64,000 nucleotides of DNA from H2-BAC3 sp045863035 (GCA_045863035.1 BTUV01000006.1:51086-115085); one strand, 5' to 3'; positions 1-9,145 are shown, numbered from the stretch's first letter. Program-made: numbers and translations. Notes: generated by a model not told the origin, from the sequence alone.

Positions 1-44
1 TTTTTGATGTTCTCTTAACTATTCTTTTCTTCTTTTCGGTCTGA
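1..44 (+). CDS. C-terminus of MlaE-like lipid ABC transporter permease (partial)
   Basis: The third frame is open from the window edge to a TGA at 42-44 and encodes 13 residues, FDVLTILFFFSV at the end. A hydrophobic tail of this kind is how MlaE/YrbE permeases typically finish. The next gene starts two bases downstream and is an ABC ATPase relative followed by an MCE protein, the usual mlaE-mlaF-mlaD order. The identity therefore rests mostly on context, since only the last few codons are inside the window. The other two plus frames are closed by stops at 5-7 and 16-18. Confidence 0.5.
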   Translation, partial: FDVLLTILFFFSV

Positions 45-45
45 T

Positions 46-804
46 ATGGCAAGTGTGTCCCTTGAGAATGTTTATTATACTTCAGACCGTTATTCGGTCA
101 GTGGTTTAAATATGCATTTAGAGGAAGGTAAACTTTACGGTATATTAGCACCGGCTGATGAACCGGTTAATGAAATCCTTAAACTTATATCAGGTATCGT
201 GCAGCCGGACAAAGGTATGGTCAACTTTGACGGAATTGATATGAATATCGGAACACTGTATGGACTAAAGGATATAAGAAAAAAAATTTCATATATATTT
301 GAACGCGGTTCACTCCTTGCAAATCTTACCATTGCTGAAAATCTGCTTCTTCCTTATGATTATCATTATTCTGAATTGAGCAGAGAAGAAAAACTTGAAA
401 ACATCAAAAAATACTTTGAGTATTTTCAGCTTGCGGATTCAATTTTGGATGAACGCCCGGCATATCAAAGACAACAGACTTCAAAATTGGTTGTGATTAT
501 AAGGGCTCTTCTGACCGACCCTGAGTTTCTGGTTCTTGATATGCCCTTCACAGATCTTGAATTAAAAAGCAAAAAGCGGCTCCTCAGAAAAATTACTGAG
601 ATGAAGAAAAGCAGAAACATTACGCAGGTTTATTTCTCCAACAGTGATATTCTTTATGATGAATGCGATACCTGCTTTGTCTTTGAGAATGGACAGATTG
701 TTGACACAGGCACATGGGATGAGCTGTTAATGTCAGATAATTTACTGACGCAAAAAATTATTAAAGATTATTTTGAGATAGAACTCGATGAAACTGAGAT
801 ATAA
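46..804 (+). CDS. Degenerate MlaF-like ABC ATPase subunit
   Basis: A 252-residue protein with the length and layout of an MlaF-type ATPase of the Mla phospholipid transporter. The fold can be followed through an N-terminal strand region, a loop at about residues 33-45 where Walker A belongs, the segment LLANLTIAENL at the Q-loop, and FLVLDMPF at Walker B. Every catalytic motif is altered. Walker A lacks GK(S/T) (it reads ILAPADEPVNEI), the Q-loop Gln is Glu (FERGS), the LSGGQ signature is absent (YQRQQTSK), the Walker B Glu is Met, and the H-loop His is missing (YFSNSD). It probably cannot hydrolyse ATP and may be a structural subunit. It follows the permease end by one base and overlaps the MCE gene by 17 bp, so it is part of the operon. 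Confidence 0.8.
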   Translation: MASVSLENVYYTSDRYSVSGLNMHLEEGKLYGILAPADEPVNEILKLISGIVQPDKGMVNFDGIDMNIGTLYGLKDIRKKISYIFERGSLLANLTIAENLLLPYDYHYSELSREEKLENIKKYFEYFQLADSILDERPAYQRQQTSKLVVIIRALLTDPEFLVLDMPFTDLELKSKKRLLRKITEMKKSRNITQVYFSNSDILYDECDTCFVFENGQIVDTGTWDELLMSDNLLTQKIIKDYFEIELDETEI

Positions 805-1852
805 ATATCCGCAAAGAACAGTCAAGATATTTATCAGCATGGCTCTGATCCTGCTGTTATCAGGACTGGTATTTATCATTATCCAGACAAAAATGTTCCA
901 GCCGAGAGTTGTTTTTAAAGCAAAATTCGCCGATGCAAATGGTTTGTCTTCGATCTCTCCGGTAAATTTTAAAGGTTTTAAGATTGGAAATATCCGAAAT
1001 TATGAACTTTCTGCTGATAACTATGTAATTGCTGAGTTTGAAGTCTTTGATGAATACATAGATAAAATTGTAATTAACTCAGCTTTTTATAAAGGGGTGA
1101 ACCCGGTTACAAATACCTCAGTCATTGAATTTTTACAGGGCAATGATATACAACGCCCGTTGCCGGCCGGCAGTCTGATTCCCGCAATTGACGTCCCTGA
1201 GGGGAAAAATCTTCTGGCAGAAAACAAGGTTACAAAATCGGGTGATCTGATTACTTCACTGTTATTAAATTTGCAAGAGTTTACAGATGCGCTTAACTCA
1301 GATAATAACCCGGAGAAGGGCGCAATCTTCAGGGCAATGGTCAATCTTGCTGATGCCTCAGAGGATTTAAAAGTAATTGCCGTTGAAATGAACAACTTTA
1401 CTGCTGCACTGACTAAGGATGGTAATAGCGGTGATGGAGCTATTTTTCGTGCAATTAATAATGTAGCTGACCTTACCCAGGAGGTAAGGGGAATCAGCGA
1501 TGTCTTAAAAAGTTCGGTTTTCAGAATTGATTCGCTACTCGCACAGTATCAGAATCCTGACGGGCTTGCACAGCGGATGATTGACCCAACCGGTGAACAG
1601 ATATTTAAGCCCGTCTCGCAGAGTATTAACGAAATGAACAGACTTCTGCCTCAGGTTGAGCACTTTCTCAAGTTTATGAATTCGCAAACTTCAGATATTA
1701 CGTATATGCTTGAGGATTTGAAAACTGTTCTGAAACAGGTGCAGGTCACTTTTGAAACGGTAAACAACAGTCCGTTGATTAATCAGCCCGAAGAAGATTA
1801 CATACGCAATTTTAATTCGTCGCATATTCGTTCAAAGAGTTTGCCAAAATGA
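788..1852 (+). CDS. MlaD-like MCE domain lipid-binding protein
   Basis: A 354-residue membrane-anchored periplasmic protein. An uncleaved N-terminal transmembrane helix lies at about residues 11-32. A single MCE domain follows at about 38-120, with the typical start VVFKAKFADANGLSS, then VNFKGFKIGNI and, near its end, TSVIEFLQG. After that comes a long helical region with the repeated pattern FRAMVNLADA / FRAINNVADL, as in other MlaD/PqiB-type proteins whose helices form a hydrophobic channel. MCE proteins carry phospholipids across the periplasm as partners of MlaE and MlaF. The start overlaps the ATPase gene and the end overlaps the lipoprotein gene by four bases, which indicates translational coupling. 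Confidence 0.88.
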   Translation: MKLRYKYPQRTVKIFISMALILLLSGLVFIIIQTKMFQPRVVFKAKFADANGLSSISPVNFKGFKIGNIRNYELSADNYVIAEFEVFDEYIDKIVINSAFYKGVNPVTNTSVIEFLQGNDIQRPLPAGSLIPAIDVPEGKNLLAENKVTKSGDLITSLLLNLQEFTDALNSDNNPEKGAIFRAMVNLADASEDLKVIAVEMNNFTAALTKDGNSGDGAIFRAINNVADLTQEVRGISDVLKSSVFRIDSLLAQYQNPDGLAQRMIDPTGEQIFKPVSQSINEMNRLLPQVEHFLKFMNSQTSDITYMLEDLKTVLKQVQVTFETVNNSPLINQPEEDYIRNFNSSHIRSKSLPK

Positions 1853-2820
1853 AATACAAAGTTTTAGTATCTCTGTTTGCGCTTCTCCTTCTTTTAACCG
1901 GATGCAGCAGTAACTCATTGTCAGATTTCAGAAGTCTTGCAAATATTAAAAAAGGAAATGAGTATCTCGGTTTAGCTGACAGACAGTTTAATGAGAACAT
2001 TCTTGAAAGCTCGATGAGGAATTATCAGAAGGCATTTGATGAATTCAGTCTGATTGATTATACGGACGGAAAAGCCCGTGCATTGAAGGGAATTGCAAGG
2101 ATATATACCTCACAGGGTATGAAAAACGAGGCATCCTCGCTCCTCACTCAACTCAACAGGATGAAGCCAATTCTGACCGATGAAATTGCTTTCAGGGTCA
2201 CTTTGGCAACCACGGAATACTACAGAAAATTCGGGCTTGTTGACTCCCTCAGCTTAGTAGCAGCCAGGTGGAACGAGGGGAGGAATGTTAATGAAAAAAT
2301 GCAGCTTCTTGCTCAGTATATTTTAGTTTTATCTGATAAGGGGGAGGATGATAAACAATCGCTTGCTGTCGCAAAAGAGTATTTTGGTTCGAATTATGAA
2401 GAAGACCCGCTTGATCTGGATGTGCAAATTCAGACAATGTCCCTTACTGCTTATGCGATTGGGATTACTGAATTCAGACAGAATAATTTATATGAAGCAG
2501 AGAAGTATTTCCAGTATTCGCTGCAGTATGATAAGACAGCCGGAAACTATCTGTACATCGCAGATAATCTTTATTTGCTTGGTATAATCGAAGAAAGAAG
2601 AAATGATTTTGCGAAATCCGGTGATTATTTCGGCAGGGCTTATGATATATATCGGCTGCTCAATGATGAAGAAAAATCTTTATTGAGCCGGTCAAACAAA
2701 CTATTGCAGCTTTTTCGACTGAGTGCAGATAAATCAGTTTATCGGGGTGAACTTGAAAAGATTGCCGAAACAACCACGGATAAGGAATTGCAAACGAAAA
2801 TCAGATCTGTTATCAAATAA
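1849..2820 (+). CDS. TPR-like lipoprotein of the Mla-like operon
   Basis: A 323-residue predicted lipoprotein. The N-terminus is a lipoprotein signal with lipobox LLTGC at about residues 15-19. The rest is helical with tetratricopeptide-like pairs, for example YLGLADRQFNENILESSMRN and YLYIADNLYLLGIIEERRND, suggesting a protein-interaction scaffold on the periplasmic side of the membrane. The ATG overlaps the stop of the MCE gene (ATGA), so it is co-translated with the lipid transporter and may be an accessory or outer-membrane partner. No enzymatic motif is visible. The gene ends 24 bp before the convergent sensor gene; a short GCCTG-TTAT-CAGGC hairpin at 2837-2850 lies between them. Confidence 0.75.
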   Translation: MKYKVLVSLFALLLLLTGCSSNSLSDFRSLANIKKGNEYLGLADRQFNENILESSMRNYQKAFDEFSLIDYTDGKARALKGIARIYTSQGMKNEASSLLTQLNRMKPILTDEIAFRVTLATTEYYRKFGLVDSLSLVAARWNEGRNVNEKMQLLAQYILVLSDKGEDDKQSLAVAKEYFGSNYEEDPLDLDVQIQTMSLTAYAIGITEFRQNNLYEAEKYFQYSLQYDKTAGNYLYIADNLYLLGIIEERRNDFAKSGDYFGRAYDIYRLLNDEEKSLLSRSNKLLQLFRLSADKSVYRGELEKIAETTTDKELQTKIRSVIK

Positions 2821-2844
2821 CTAATCTGCGATAACTGCCTGTTA

Positions 2845-5238
2845 TCAGGCGGGGATTGTTTTCGTGTAGTGCTTAACCTTTTCTATGAATTCCTGACTGT
2901 CAATTGGTTTCGCGATGTAGTCACTTGCCCCGGCTTCAAGACATTTTTCTCTGTCTCCCTTCATCGCAAAAGCAGTGAGTGCTATAATTGGTGTGTCTTT
3001 ATACTCAGGTAATTGCCTGATTCTCTCAGTAGCTTCAAACCCATTCATCACAGGCATCTGCATATCCATAAGTATCAGGTCAAAAATCTGGGTTTTTGCC
3101 AGCTCAAGAGCTTCCGCTCCGTTCTCAACAACTGAAATGGAATTAAAACTATTCTTCTTTAGTAAACGAGTCACAATGATTTGTGAGTGTTTATAGTCCT
3201 CAACCAACAGAATTTTTGGTTCATTAGCCGGCTGGTCAGCAAGCGCCTCAGGAGGAGTCGGCTCATCATACCGGTTAATCATATTATTTATCGTATCAGC
3301 AAGGTCTTCAATTTTTGTAGAGCGCTTTGACAGCAGGTCAGCGAACAGACCGTCTATCTTCTTCAGATCTTCAGCAAAGTTTTCTTTACCGGTGTATATC
3401 ACAATAGGGAGATTGGCAAAGCGGGGATTCGACTTAATCAGTTTGATTAACTCAAAGCCGTTAACTTCGGGCATGTCAAGATCAACTATCGCAAGGTCAA
3501 GGTGCATATTCTTGATGCGATCCATCACTTTGGCTGAGTAGGGTTCGGCTATGGCGTTATATCCTACCGATTCAATTGCACCCTTAATCAGATTCAGCGT
3601 TGGCAGGTCGTCATCAACACAAAGTATATTGGAATCTCGCTTTAATTTGTAACTGGTGAGCACTTCAACCAGGTCTTTGTATTTGATGGGTTTCACAAAA
3701 TATTCTACTGCGCCCATCAAAAACGCTTTTTGCTGCTCTGCTTCAACTGAACAGACAATTACCGGAATATTCTTTGTGTTTTCTGATTCTCTTATTTTTT
3801 TAAGCAGCTCAAGTCCGTTTACATCAGGAAGAACAATATCCATGATGACCGCGAGGAACTTCTCATGTTTTATAATCTGAAGGGCTTTTTCGCCGGAATT
3901 AACAATAGAAGGATCGTAGCCCCATTTGTTAAGGTAATTACTCAACAGTTTTGAAGTAGCATAATCATCTTCTATAACAAGCACTTTGCTTTTCCCCGCC
4001 GGTTTAGGCAGCGCGCTAAGTTTTTCTTCGAGTGAAGAACCCGCGGGTTCAATCAGAACAGAGAATTGGAGAACAAGTCCCTTTGATGATGTTGTCCCTA
4101 TATCAAGCTGTCCGCCGAGAAGATCAATAAGTTTTTTTGCAAGAATAATGCTTAGCGCGGATACAGGACCTGTTTTTGTAATATTATTTTCAAGAAAGAA
4201 TAATGGTCTGGTGAAGTTTACGGTTGAATGAACCGGAACGATATCACCGGTATTCAAAATTCTGAAATTAAGACGGTTTCTACCTTGAGAACTAATTGAG
4301 ATAAGAATCTTTCCTTTAACAGTCAGAGTCTTAAAAAGATTAATAAAGGTCTGCAATACAGACTTTAGTTTCTGAGAATCTGCTTTCCCGGAGTTAATGG
4401 ATAAGTTATCCGTTGTGATTTCGAGAATAATATCACGGGAATCGGATTTATCAATGGCTGTCTGCTGAAGTTCCTCAAGCAAAGTATCAATCTGAAAGTT
4501 ACCGGTATTGTTGAGAAGGAGACCAGACTCAATTTTTGAAATATCAACTATTTCATTAAGCAGATAAGATAATTTCTGCGCGCTCTCTTTGATATTTACA
4601 ATATACTCATTTTGCGAAGGGGTTAGTTTTTCTTCACCTAAAAGTGAAAGGAAGCCAATGATGCTATTAACCGGAGTTCTGATTTCGCTTGATAGATTAC
4701 TGATAACACGGTTAAGGTCTTCGTCGCGATCACTAACGTTGTGATTATGGCAGGTAAGTAACTCGGCAGCGAGTGACCGTATGCTGTCAATCTTTTCTTT
4801 GTCCGTTTTCTGGTAAGGGGATTTTTGCGAAAGTTTGAGAAGGAAACGGATACCGTCATCAACCAGGATTTGAATGGTAATGTCGCTGTTATTTCCATCG
4901 CTAATTTTAATTTCGCAGACATGGTCAGGGGTGTAATCAGACTGCTCCCCGTAATTTTTTGCCCCTTTACAGGCGGGGCAGTCATAACTGTGACCGGAGA
5001 TTAGTTTTTTTACCGAATTCTTTGATTTACCGGTAAGGACGAACTTGTCGAACTTAAACGAAAAAAGCATAGCCGCAGAATAGCCGAACTCATCACAGAG
5101 ATAATCACAAAACTGATCAGAGAAATCAGCCGGAGTGTTTCTCAGATTTTTTAATAATTTTCCGATGCTTCCTGCTATCTGGAAATTGCCGCTCATTCTG
5201 GTAACCAAATCATATAAATTAACGTCATTTAAACTCAA
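2845..5238 (-). CDS. Hybrid sensor protein with degenerate kinase core and three receiver domains
   Basis: A 797-residue cytoplasmic signalling protein without membrane segments. In order it has a GAF-like sensory region (about 1-160, containing a CPAC motif near 88), a HisKA-like helix pair (about 175-240), an HATPase-like region (about 245-400) and three REC domains (about 415-530, 537-650, 675-795). The H-box reads NLSSEIRTPVNS, so the phospho-accepting His is Ser. The N-box lacks its Asn, and the G1 position reads LNTGDIVPV rather than DTGIGI. The receivers keep their phosphorylatable Asp in IMDIVLPD, IVDLDMPE and LMDMQMPV, plus the conserved Lys. It is probably a phosphorylation target or scaffold rather than a kinase. 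The start used is TTG; an ATG 14 codons in is an alternative. Confidence 0.85.
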   Translation of the reverse strand: MSLNDVNLYDLVTRMSGNFQIAGSIGKLLKNLRNTPADFSDQFCDYLCDEFGYSAAMLFSFKFDKFVLTGKSKNSVKKLISGHSYDCPACKGAKNYGEQSDYTPDHVCEIKISDGNNSDITIQILVDDGIRFLLKLSQKSPYQKTDKEKIDSIRSLAAELLTCHNHNVSDRDEDLNRVISNLSSEIRTPVNSIIGFLSLLGEEKLTPSQNEYIVNIKESAQKLSYLLNEIVDISKIESGLLLNNTGNFQIDTLLEELQQTAIDKSDSRDIILEITTDNLSINSGKADSQKLKSVLQTFINLFKTLTVKGKILISISSQGRNRLNFRILNTGDIVPVHSTVNFTRPLFFLENNITKTGPVSALSIILAKKLIDLLGGQLDIGTTSSKGLVLQFSVLIEPAGSSLEEKLSALPKPAGKSKVLVIEDDYATSKLLSNYLNKWGYDPSIVNSGEKALQIIKHEKFLAVIMDIVLPDVNGLELLKKIRESENTKNIPVIVCSVEAEQQKAFLMGAVEYFVKPIKYKDLVEVLTSYKLKRDSNILCVDDDLPTLNLIKGAIESVGYNAIAEPYSAKVMDRIKNMHLDLAIVDLDMPEVNGFELIKLIKSNPRFANLPIVIYTGKENFAEDLKKIDGLFADLLSKRSTKIEDLADTINNMINRYDEPTPPEALADQPANEPKILLVEDYKHSQIIVTRLLKKNSFNSISVVENGAEALELAKTQIFDLILMDMQMPVMNGFEATERIRQLPEYKDTPIIALTAFAMKGDREKCLEAGASDYIAKPIDSQEFIEKVKHYTKTIPA

Positions 5239-5516
5239 ATATATTAAATATATTAAATATCTTATTCAACATAAATAGTGATTATACCGCTAATTTCAAA
5301 GGAAACTTTACCAATTTACCGTATTAACCCAAAAAACTAAATTATCCGGCTATCAAAACCAAATAAGCGGGCGGAGGTGTTAAAGCCAGCCGCAGATTGA
5401 ACTTTACCGGGCGGGGGAGATTCACCCGGTTAGCCGGTAGAATTTGAAATTCCGAAATTTTTGCTTGGTAGATTGGAAATGGTTTACTATTTTGCTGTAA
5501 CTTAATTAATCAGGTA
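5239..5516. other. Intergenic region with a GC-rich hairpin
   Basis: This gap separates two divergent genes and should hold both promoters. I see AT-rich direct repeats of ATATTAAAT near 5240-5262, which is the promoter side of the sensor gene. An inverted repeat ACCGGG/CCCGGT lies at 5406-5430 with a 13-nt loop. No open reading frame or recognisable riboswitch is present. Confidence 0.3.
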
Positions 5517-5906
5517 ATGAAAAAAGCTATCTTTTTAGGTCTAATTTTAACTGCCACCCTTGTTTCGGGTGCTTTTATTGAGTTTTTTCACGCAAAAAGT
5601 GAAAATAACTCGGTAAAACTTGAGTGGAAAACCACCACAGAGTCCTCGCTCCGTGAGTTCGTGGTTGAGCGCAAGACGGTTAATGGAAATTTCATTACGA
5701 TCGGTAAAGTGGCTCCACGGGGCGAAAACTCCTATTATTCCTTTATTGATGAGGCGGCCTTCAAGTCAAGTGACTACGTTTTTGTTTACCGCCTGAAACT
5801 GGTTAATACCGACTCTCAGTTCTCCTATTCTAAAGAAATCTCAGTTTCACATTCCTTGTCCGATGTTAAACGCACGTGGGGCAGTATAAAGGCGATGTTC
5901 AGGTAA
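5517..5906 (+). CDS. Small secreted FN3-like domain protein
   Basis: A 129-residue protein starting MKKAIFLGLILTATLVSGAF, a clear Sec signal peptide. The mature part resembles the single FN3-like beta-sandwich modules that often precede sorting domains in Ignavibacteria and Bacteroidota. The recognisable pattern is VKLEWKTTTESSLREFVVER, then a G..YYSFID segment, then YRLKLVNTD and YSKEISV. Here the sandwich stands alone and no T9SS sorting tail follows. The gene may be a truncated remnant of a larger surface protein or a small periplasmic protein. It lies just upstream of maf with a short gap. No specific function can be assigned. Confidence 0.6.
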   Translation: MKKAIFLGLILTATLVSGAFIEFFHAKSENNSVKLEWKTTTESSLREFVVERKTVNGNFITIGKVAPRGENSYYSFIDEAAFKSSDYVFVYRLKLVNTDSQFSYSKEISVSHSLSDVKRTWGSIKAMFR

Positions 5907-5937
5907 ACGGGAAAAATCTTGATCCTCAGGTTCCCAT

Positions 5938-6516
5938 TTGCCCTCTTTCACGCATAAGTTTTATCTCGCTTCAAATTCTCCCCGAAGATTAGAACTCCTT
6001 CAGCTCATTTCAATTTATCCTGTGGTTATCAGTCCGGATTTCGAAGAAATTTTATCGGATAAGATTCCACCATCCACTTTAGCCGCACAATTGGCAATCG
6101 GCAAGTTACAAAGCGTAAAGGAACGCATTTCAGAGGGGCTTGTGCTTTCGGCTGACACCTTGGTTATTATGGGGGAAAAAATTCTTGGTAAGCCCTCAAA
6201 CCATGATGAGGCAGAACAAATGCTGCGTATGCTGAGTGGTCAGTGGCATTCAGTAATAACTGGTTTCGCATTATGGAATTCTCTTGATCATAAGGAAATC
6301 ATCCGGACTGTTGAGACAAAAGTACATTTCCGTAATCTGGAATCGGCTGAGATTGACGAGTATGTTACATCCGGCAGCCCATTTGATAAGGCAGGGGGAT
6401 ATGGCATTCAGGACTCGTTCGGTGCGATATTTGTCGATAAAATTGAAGGGGATTTTTATAATGTTGTCGGGCTGCCTCTGGCCGAAGTTTACCGGGCTAT
6501 AAAAGAAATAATTTAA
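5938..6516 (+). CDS. maf: Maf family nucleotide pyrophosphatase
   Basis: A 192-residue Maf/YhdE-type protein, the usual family length. These enzymes hydrolyse non-canonical or excess nucleoside triphosphates such as dTTP/UTP to monophosphates. The diagnostic N-terminal motif ASNSPRRLELL is at about residues 11-21, LSADTLVIMGEKILGKP gives the catalytic Asp region at about 66-82, and the downstream DKAGGYGIQD motif is at about 149-158. The start used is TTG; there is no nearby in-frame ATG before the conserved motif. The stop overlaps the next gene's ATG as TAATG, so the two are co-translated. Confidence 0.9.
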   Translation: MPSFTHKFYLASNSPRRLELLQLISIYPVVISPDFEEILSDKIPPSTLAAQLAIGKLQSVKERISEGLVLSADTLVIMGEKILGKPSNHDEAEQMLRMLSGQWHSVITGFALWNSLDHKEIIRTVETKVHFRNLESAEIDEYVTSGSPFDKAGGYGIQDSFGAIFVDKIEGDFYNVVGLPLAEVYRAIKEII

Positions 6517-7460
6517 TGATAGAAAAGACAAAAAAACGAATTCTGATCTCACTCGTACTTGCCGGTCTGATTTACCTCGGATTTACCATTTATGGCGATT
6601 TTGAGCGGCTGGTGGAGGCCTTCTCGGCTTTTCCGTGGTATATTTATCCTTTGCTCCTGCTCCTTTCTTCCATTAATTATATCTTTCGTTTCGTTAAATG
6701 GGACTATTACCTTAGAATTGTTGGAGTAACTATCTCTAAAGGGGACTCATTTGGCATTTTTATGTCTGGTCTGATTATGAGTATTACTCCGGGCAAATTC
6801 GGGGAGGTTCTAAAAGCATATCTTGTCAAGCAGATTGACGGAACGCCTATAAGCAAAACCACCCCGATAATTTTTGTCGAAAGAATTACCGATTTTTTGA
6901 GTCTCATTCTTATTACGCTTCTGGGTGCTTTTTTGTTTGACTATGGACGCGGTATAATCAGTGCGGTCGGGCTATTCTTCATTGCGGTTATCCTCCTCAT
7001 TTCTCACCGGGGATGGGCGCTCGCTGTGCTGAAACAGCTCCATAAAATACGAATGCTCCAAAAGCTCTCAGATCCTATCCAAAATGCGTATGAAAGCTCC
7101 TATCAGTTATTAAGGCCGTTACCTCTTTTTTACATGACCGGAATAAGTCTTTTTTCTTGGATATTTGAGTGCTTGGGTTATTATATAATTCTGATTAATT
7201 TTAATTTAGATATTTCAATTATTTGGGCTTCATTTGCTTATGGATTCGCCACGATAGTCGGAGCAATAACAATGATGCCCGGAGGTTTGGGGGTCACTGA
7301 GGGCTCACTTACTTTCTTGGCAATGGATGCGGGAGCCAGCAGGGAAGTAGCTGTAGCTGCAACATTTATCATCAGAGCTGTAACGCTCTGGTTCGCGGTG
7401 CTGGTCGGCGTAATGGCCGTTTCAGTCTATCAGCGTAAAATTGGAAAAGAAATTGATTAA
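6516..7460 (+). CDS. Lysylphosphatidylglycerol synthase TM-region/flippase-like membrane protein
   Basis: A 314-residue polytopic inner-membrane protein with about eight hydrophobic segments, of the LPG_synthase_TM (UPF0104/AglD-like) family. Family-typical signatures include SINYIFRFVKWDYYLR near residue 50, ITPGKFGEVLKAYLVK near 90, ERITDFLSL near 125 and MMPGGLGVTEGSLT near 250. Relatives are implicated in lipid or lipid-linked glycan flipping, but most have no proven substrate. It overlaps maf by one base and is followed 31 bp later by the isocitrate dehydrogenase gene. Confidence 0.82.
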   Translation: MIEKTKKRILISLVLAGLIYLGFTIYGDFERLVEAFSAFPWYIYPLLLLLSSINYIFRFVKWDYYLRIVGVTISKGDSFGIFMSGLIMSITPGKFGEVLKAYLVKQIDGTPISKTTPIIFVERITDFLSLILITLLGAFLFDYGRGIISAVGLFFIAVILLISHRGWALAVLKQLHKIRMLQKLSDPIQNAYESSYQLLRPLPLFYMTGISLFSWIFECLGYYIILINFNLDISIIWASFAYGFATIVGAITMMPGGLGVTEGSLTFLAMDAGASREVAVAATFIIRAVTLWFAVLVGVMAVSVYQRKIGKEID

Positions 7461-7491
7461 CTACATATTACCTGAATAGTGGAGTAAACAC

Positions 7492-8739
7492 ATGGCATAT
7501 AAAAATATTAAAGTCCCTTCTCATGGCAGTCCCATAACCTTTAATAACGGTAAAATTAACGTTCCTGATAAACCAATTGTTCTTTTTATCGAAGGAGACG
7601 GAACCGGCGGAGATATCTGGGGCGCTTCCAAAGCTGTTTTTGATGCAGCAGTTCAAAAAGTTTACGGAGGCAGTAAAGAAGTCGCCTGGATGGAGATTTA
7701 CGCGGGAGAAAAATCCTTGAGTGTCTATGGAGAAAACCAATGGCTGCCGGATGAAACCATCGAAGCCATTAAAGAATTTAAGGTGGCAATCAAGGGTCCA
7801 CTTACGACTCCTGTTGGCGGAGGTATCAGAAGTTTGAATGTTTCTTTACGTCAAATACTGGATCTTTACGCCTGTGTACGACCTGTAAAGTACTTTACCG
7901 GAGTGCCCAGTCCGATGAAACACCCTGAGCTGCTGGATATCGTCCTCTTCCGTGAAAACACAGAGGATGTTTATGCAGGCATTGAATTCCGCGATGGTTC
8001 TCCTGAAGCTGAAGACTTAATTAATTACATAAATACGAAATTCAAGAAAAACATACGTCCAAACTCTGGTATCGGTATTAAACCGATGAGTGAGTTTGGT
8101 TCTGCTCGTTTGGTGAAAAAGGCAATAGAATACGCGATTGTCAATAATAAGAAAAGCGTAACCCTTGTACATAAGGGTAATATCATGAAATTTACCGAAG
8201 GGTCGTTTAAAGAATGGGGTTATAAGGTGGCTGCGCAGGAATTCGGAGATAAAACGATAACAGAGGATGAAGTATTTAAGAATCATAATGGCACAGTTCC
8301 TGTAGGTAAAATTGTAATAAAAGACAGAATAGCTGACAGTATGTTTCAGCAATTGCTGCTCAGACCAGCAGAATATGAAGTTTTAGCCACCCCTAATCTG
8401 AACGGTGATTACCTCAGTGATGCAGCAGCAGCTCAGGTTGGCGGTCTCGGAATTGCTCCGGGTGCTAATATCAGCTATGAAGTGGCAATTTTTGAGGCAA
8501 CTCACGGAACAGCACCAAAATATGCAGGGCTCAACAAAATTAACCCTGGTTCGGTAATTCTTTCAGGAGTTATGATGTTTGAGTTTATGGGCTGGAAGGA
8601 TGTTTCCAGAAGCATTGAAAGTGCCATTCAGAAGACTATTGCGTCTAAAACGGTAACCTACGATTTTGCCCGGCTTATGGAAGGGGCAACTGAAGTGGGT
8701 ACAAAAGAATTTGCTCAGGCAATAATTAAAAACTTATAA
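7492..8739 (+). CDS. icd: NADP-dependent isocitrate dehydrogenase
   Basis: A 415-residue enzyme that oxidatively decarboxylates isocitrate to 2-oxoglutarate in the TCA cycle. It is the same length class as E. coli Icd. The substrate loop contains SLNVSLRQ with the regulatory Ser, followed by ILDLYACVRPV. Further motifs are RENTEDVYAGIEF, LVHKGNIMKFTEG, NLNGDYLSD and EATHGTAPKYAG, where the Lys-Tyr after HGTAP is the pair that reads the NADP phosphate in E. coli Icd. A short GGAG-like sequence precedes the ATG. The next two genes follow after 14 and 8 bp and are probably in the same transcript. The product is cytosolic. Confidence 0.96.
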   Translation: MAYKNIKVPSHGSPITFNNGKINVPDKPIVLFIEGDGTGGDIWGASKAVFDAAVQKVYGGSKEVAWMEIYAGEKSLSVYGENQWLPDETIEAIKEFKVAIKGPLTTPVGGGIRSLNVSLRQILDLYACVRPVKYFTGVPSPMKHPELLDIVLFRENTEDVYAGIEFRDGSPEAEDLINYINTKFKKNIRPNSGIGIKPMSEFGSARLVKKAIEYAIVNNKKSVTLVHKGNIMKFTEGSFKEWGYKVAAQEFGDKTITEDEVFKNHNGTVPVGKIVIKDRIADSMFQQLLLRPAEYEVLATPNLNGDYLSDAAAAQVGGLGIAPGANISYEVAIFEATHGTAPKYAGLNKINPGSVILSGVMMFEFMGWKDVSRSIESAIQKTIASKTVTYDFARLMEGATEVGTKEFAQAIIKNL

Positions 8740-8753
8740 AAGCGGAGACTATC

Positions 8754-9137
8754 ATGTCAAAAGAAAGCAATCTTAGTAAAGGTCTGTTAATCGGATTTCT
8801 TACCGGTGCAGTAGTAGGCGGCGCAGTTGCACTGCTTTACGCTCCCAAAAGCGGTAAGGAATTAAGAAATGATCTCGCCGGAAAAGCCGACGATATCCTG
8901 GATGAAGCAGAAAAAATGTTTAACGAAGGCAAAACCAGAAGTGAAAAGCTTGTTACTGATGCAAAAGTAAAGGCAGATGAACTTCTTGTAGAAGCAAAAA
9001 AAGTTCTTGACGATGCGCGTGGAAAGGCCTCTGAGGTTTATGCGCAGAGCAAAGAAAAAATTGCTTCTGAAGGCGGCAGAATAAAAGAAGCTGTTAAAGC
9101 CGGCGTTGATAATTACAAAGAACACAGGAATTCTTAA
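8754..9137 (+). CDS. YtxH domain membrane-associated protein
   Basis: A 127-residue protein with the YtxH family pattern. It has an N-terminal glycine-rich transmembrane helix at about residues 10-30 containing LIGFLTGAVVGGAVALLYAP, followed immediately by KSGKELR. The remainder is a long charged amphipathic helix with Lys/Glu/Ala repeats, resembling apolipoprotein-like or LEA-like proteins. Family members are often linked to stress and envelope functions, but no biochemical role is established. The gene sits between icd and a DUF948-type gene with tight spacing. Confidence 0.85.
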   Translation: MSKESNLSKGLLIGFLTGAVVGGAVALLYAPKSGKELRNDLAGKADDILDEAEKMFNEGKTRSEKLVTDAKVKADELLVEAKKVLDDARGKASEVYAQSKEKIASEGGRIKEAVKAGVDNYKEHRNS

Positions 9138-9145
9138 GCAACGGT

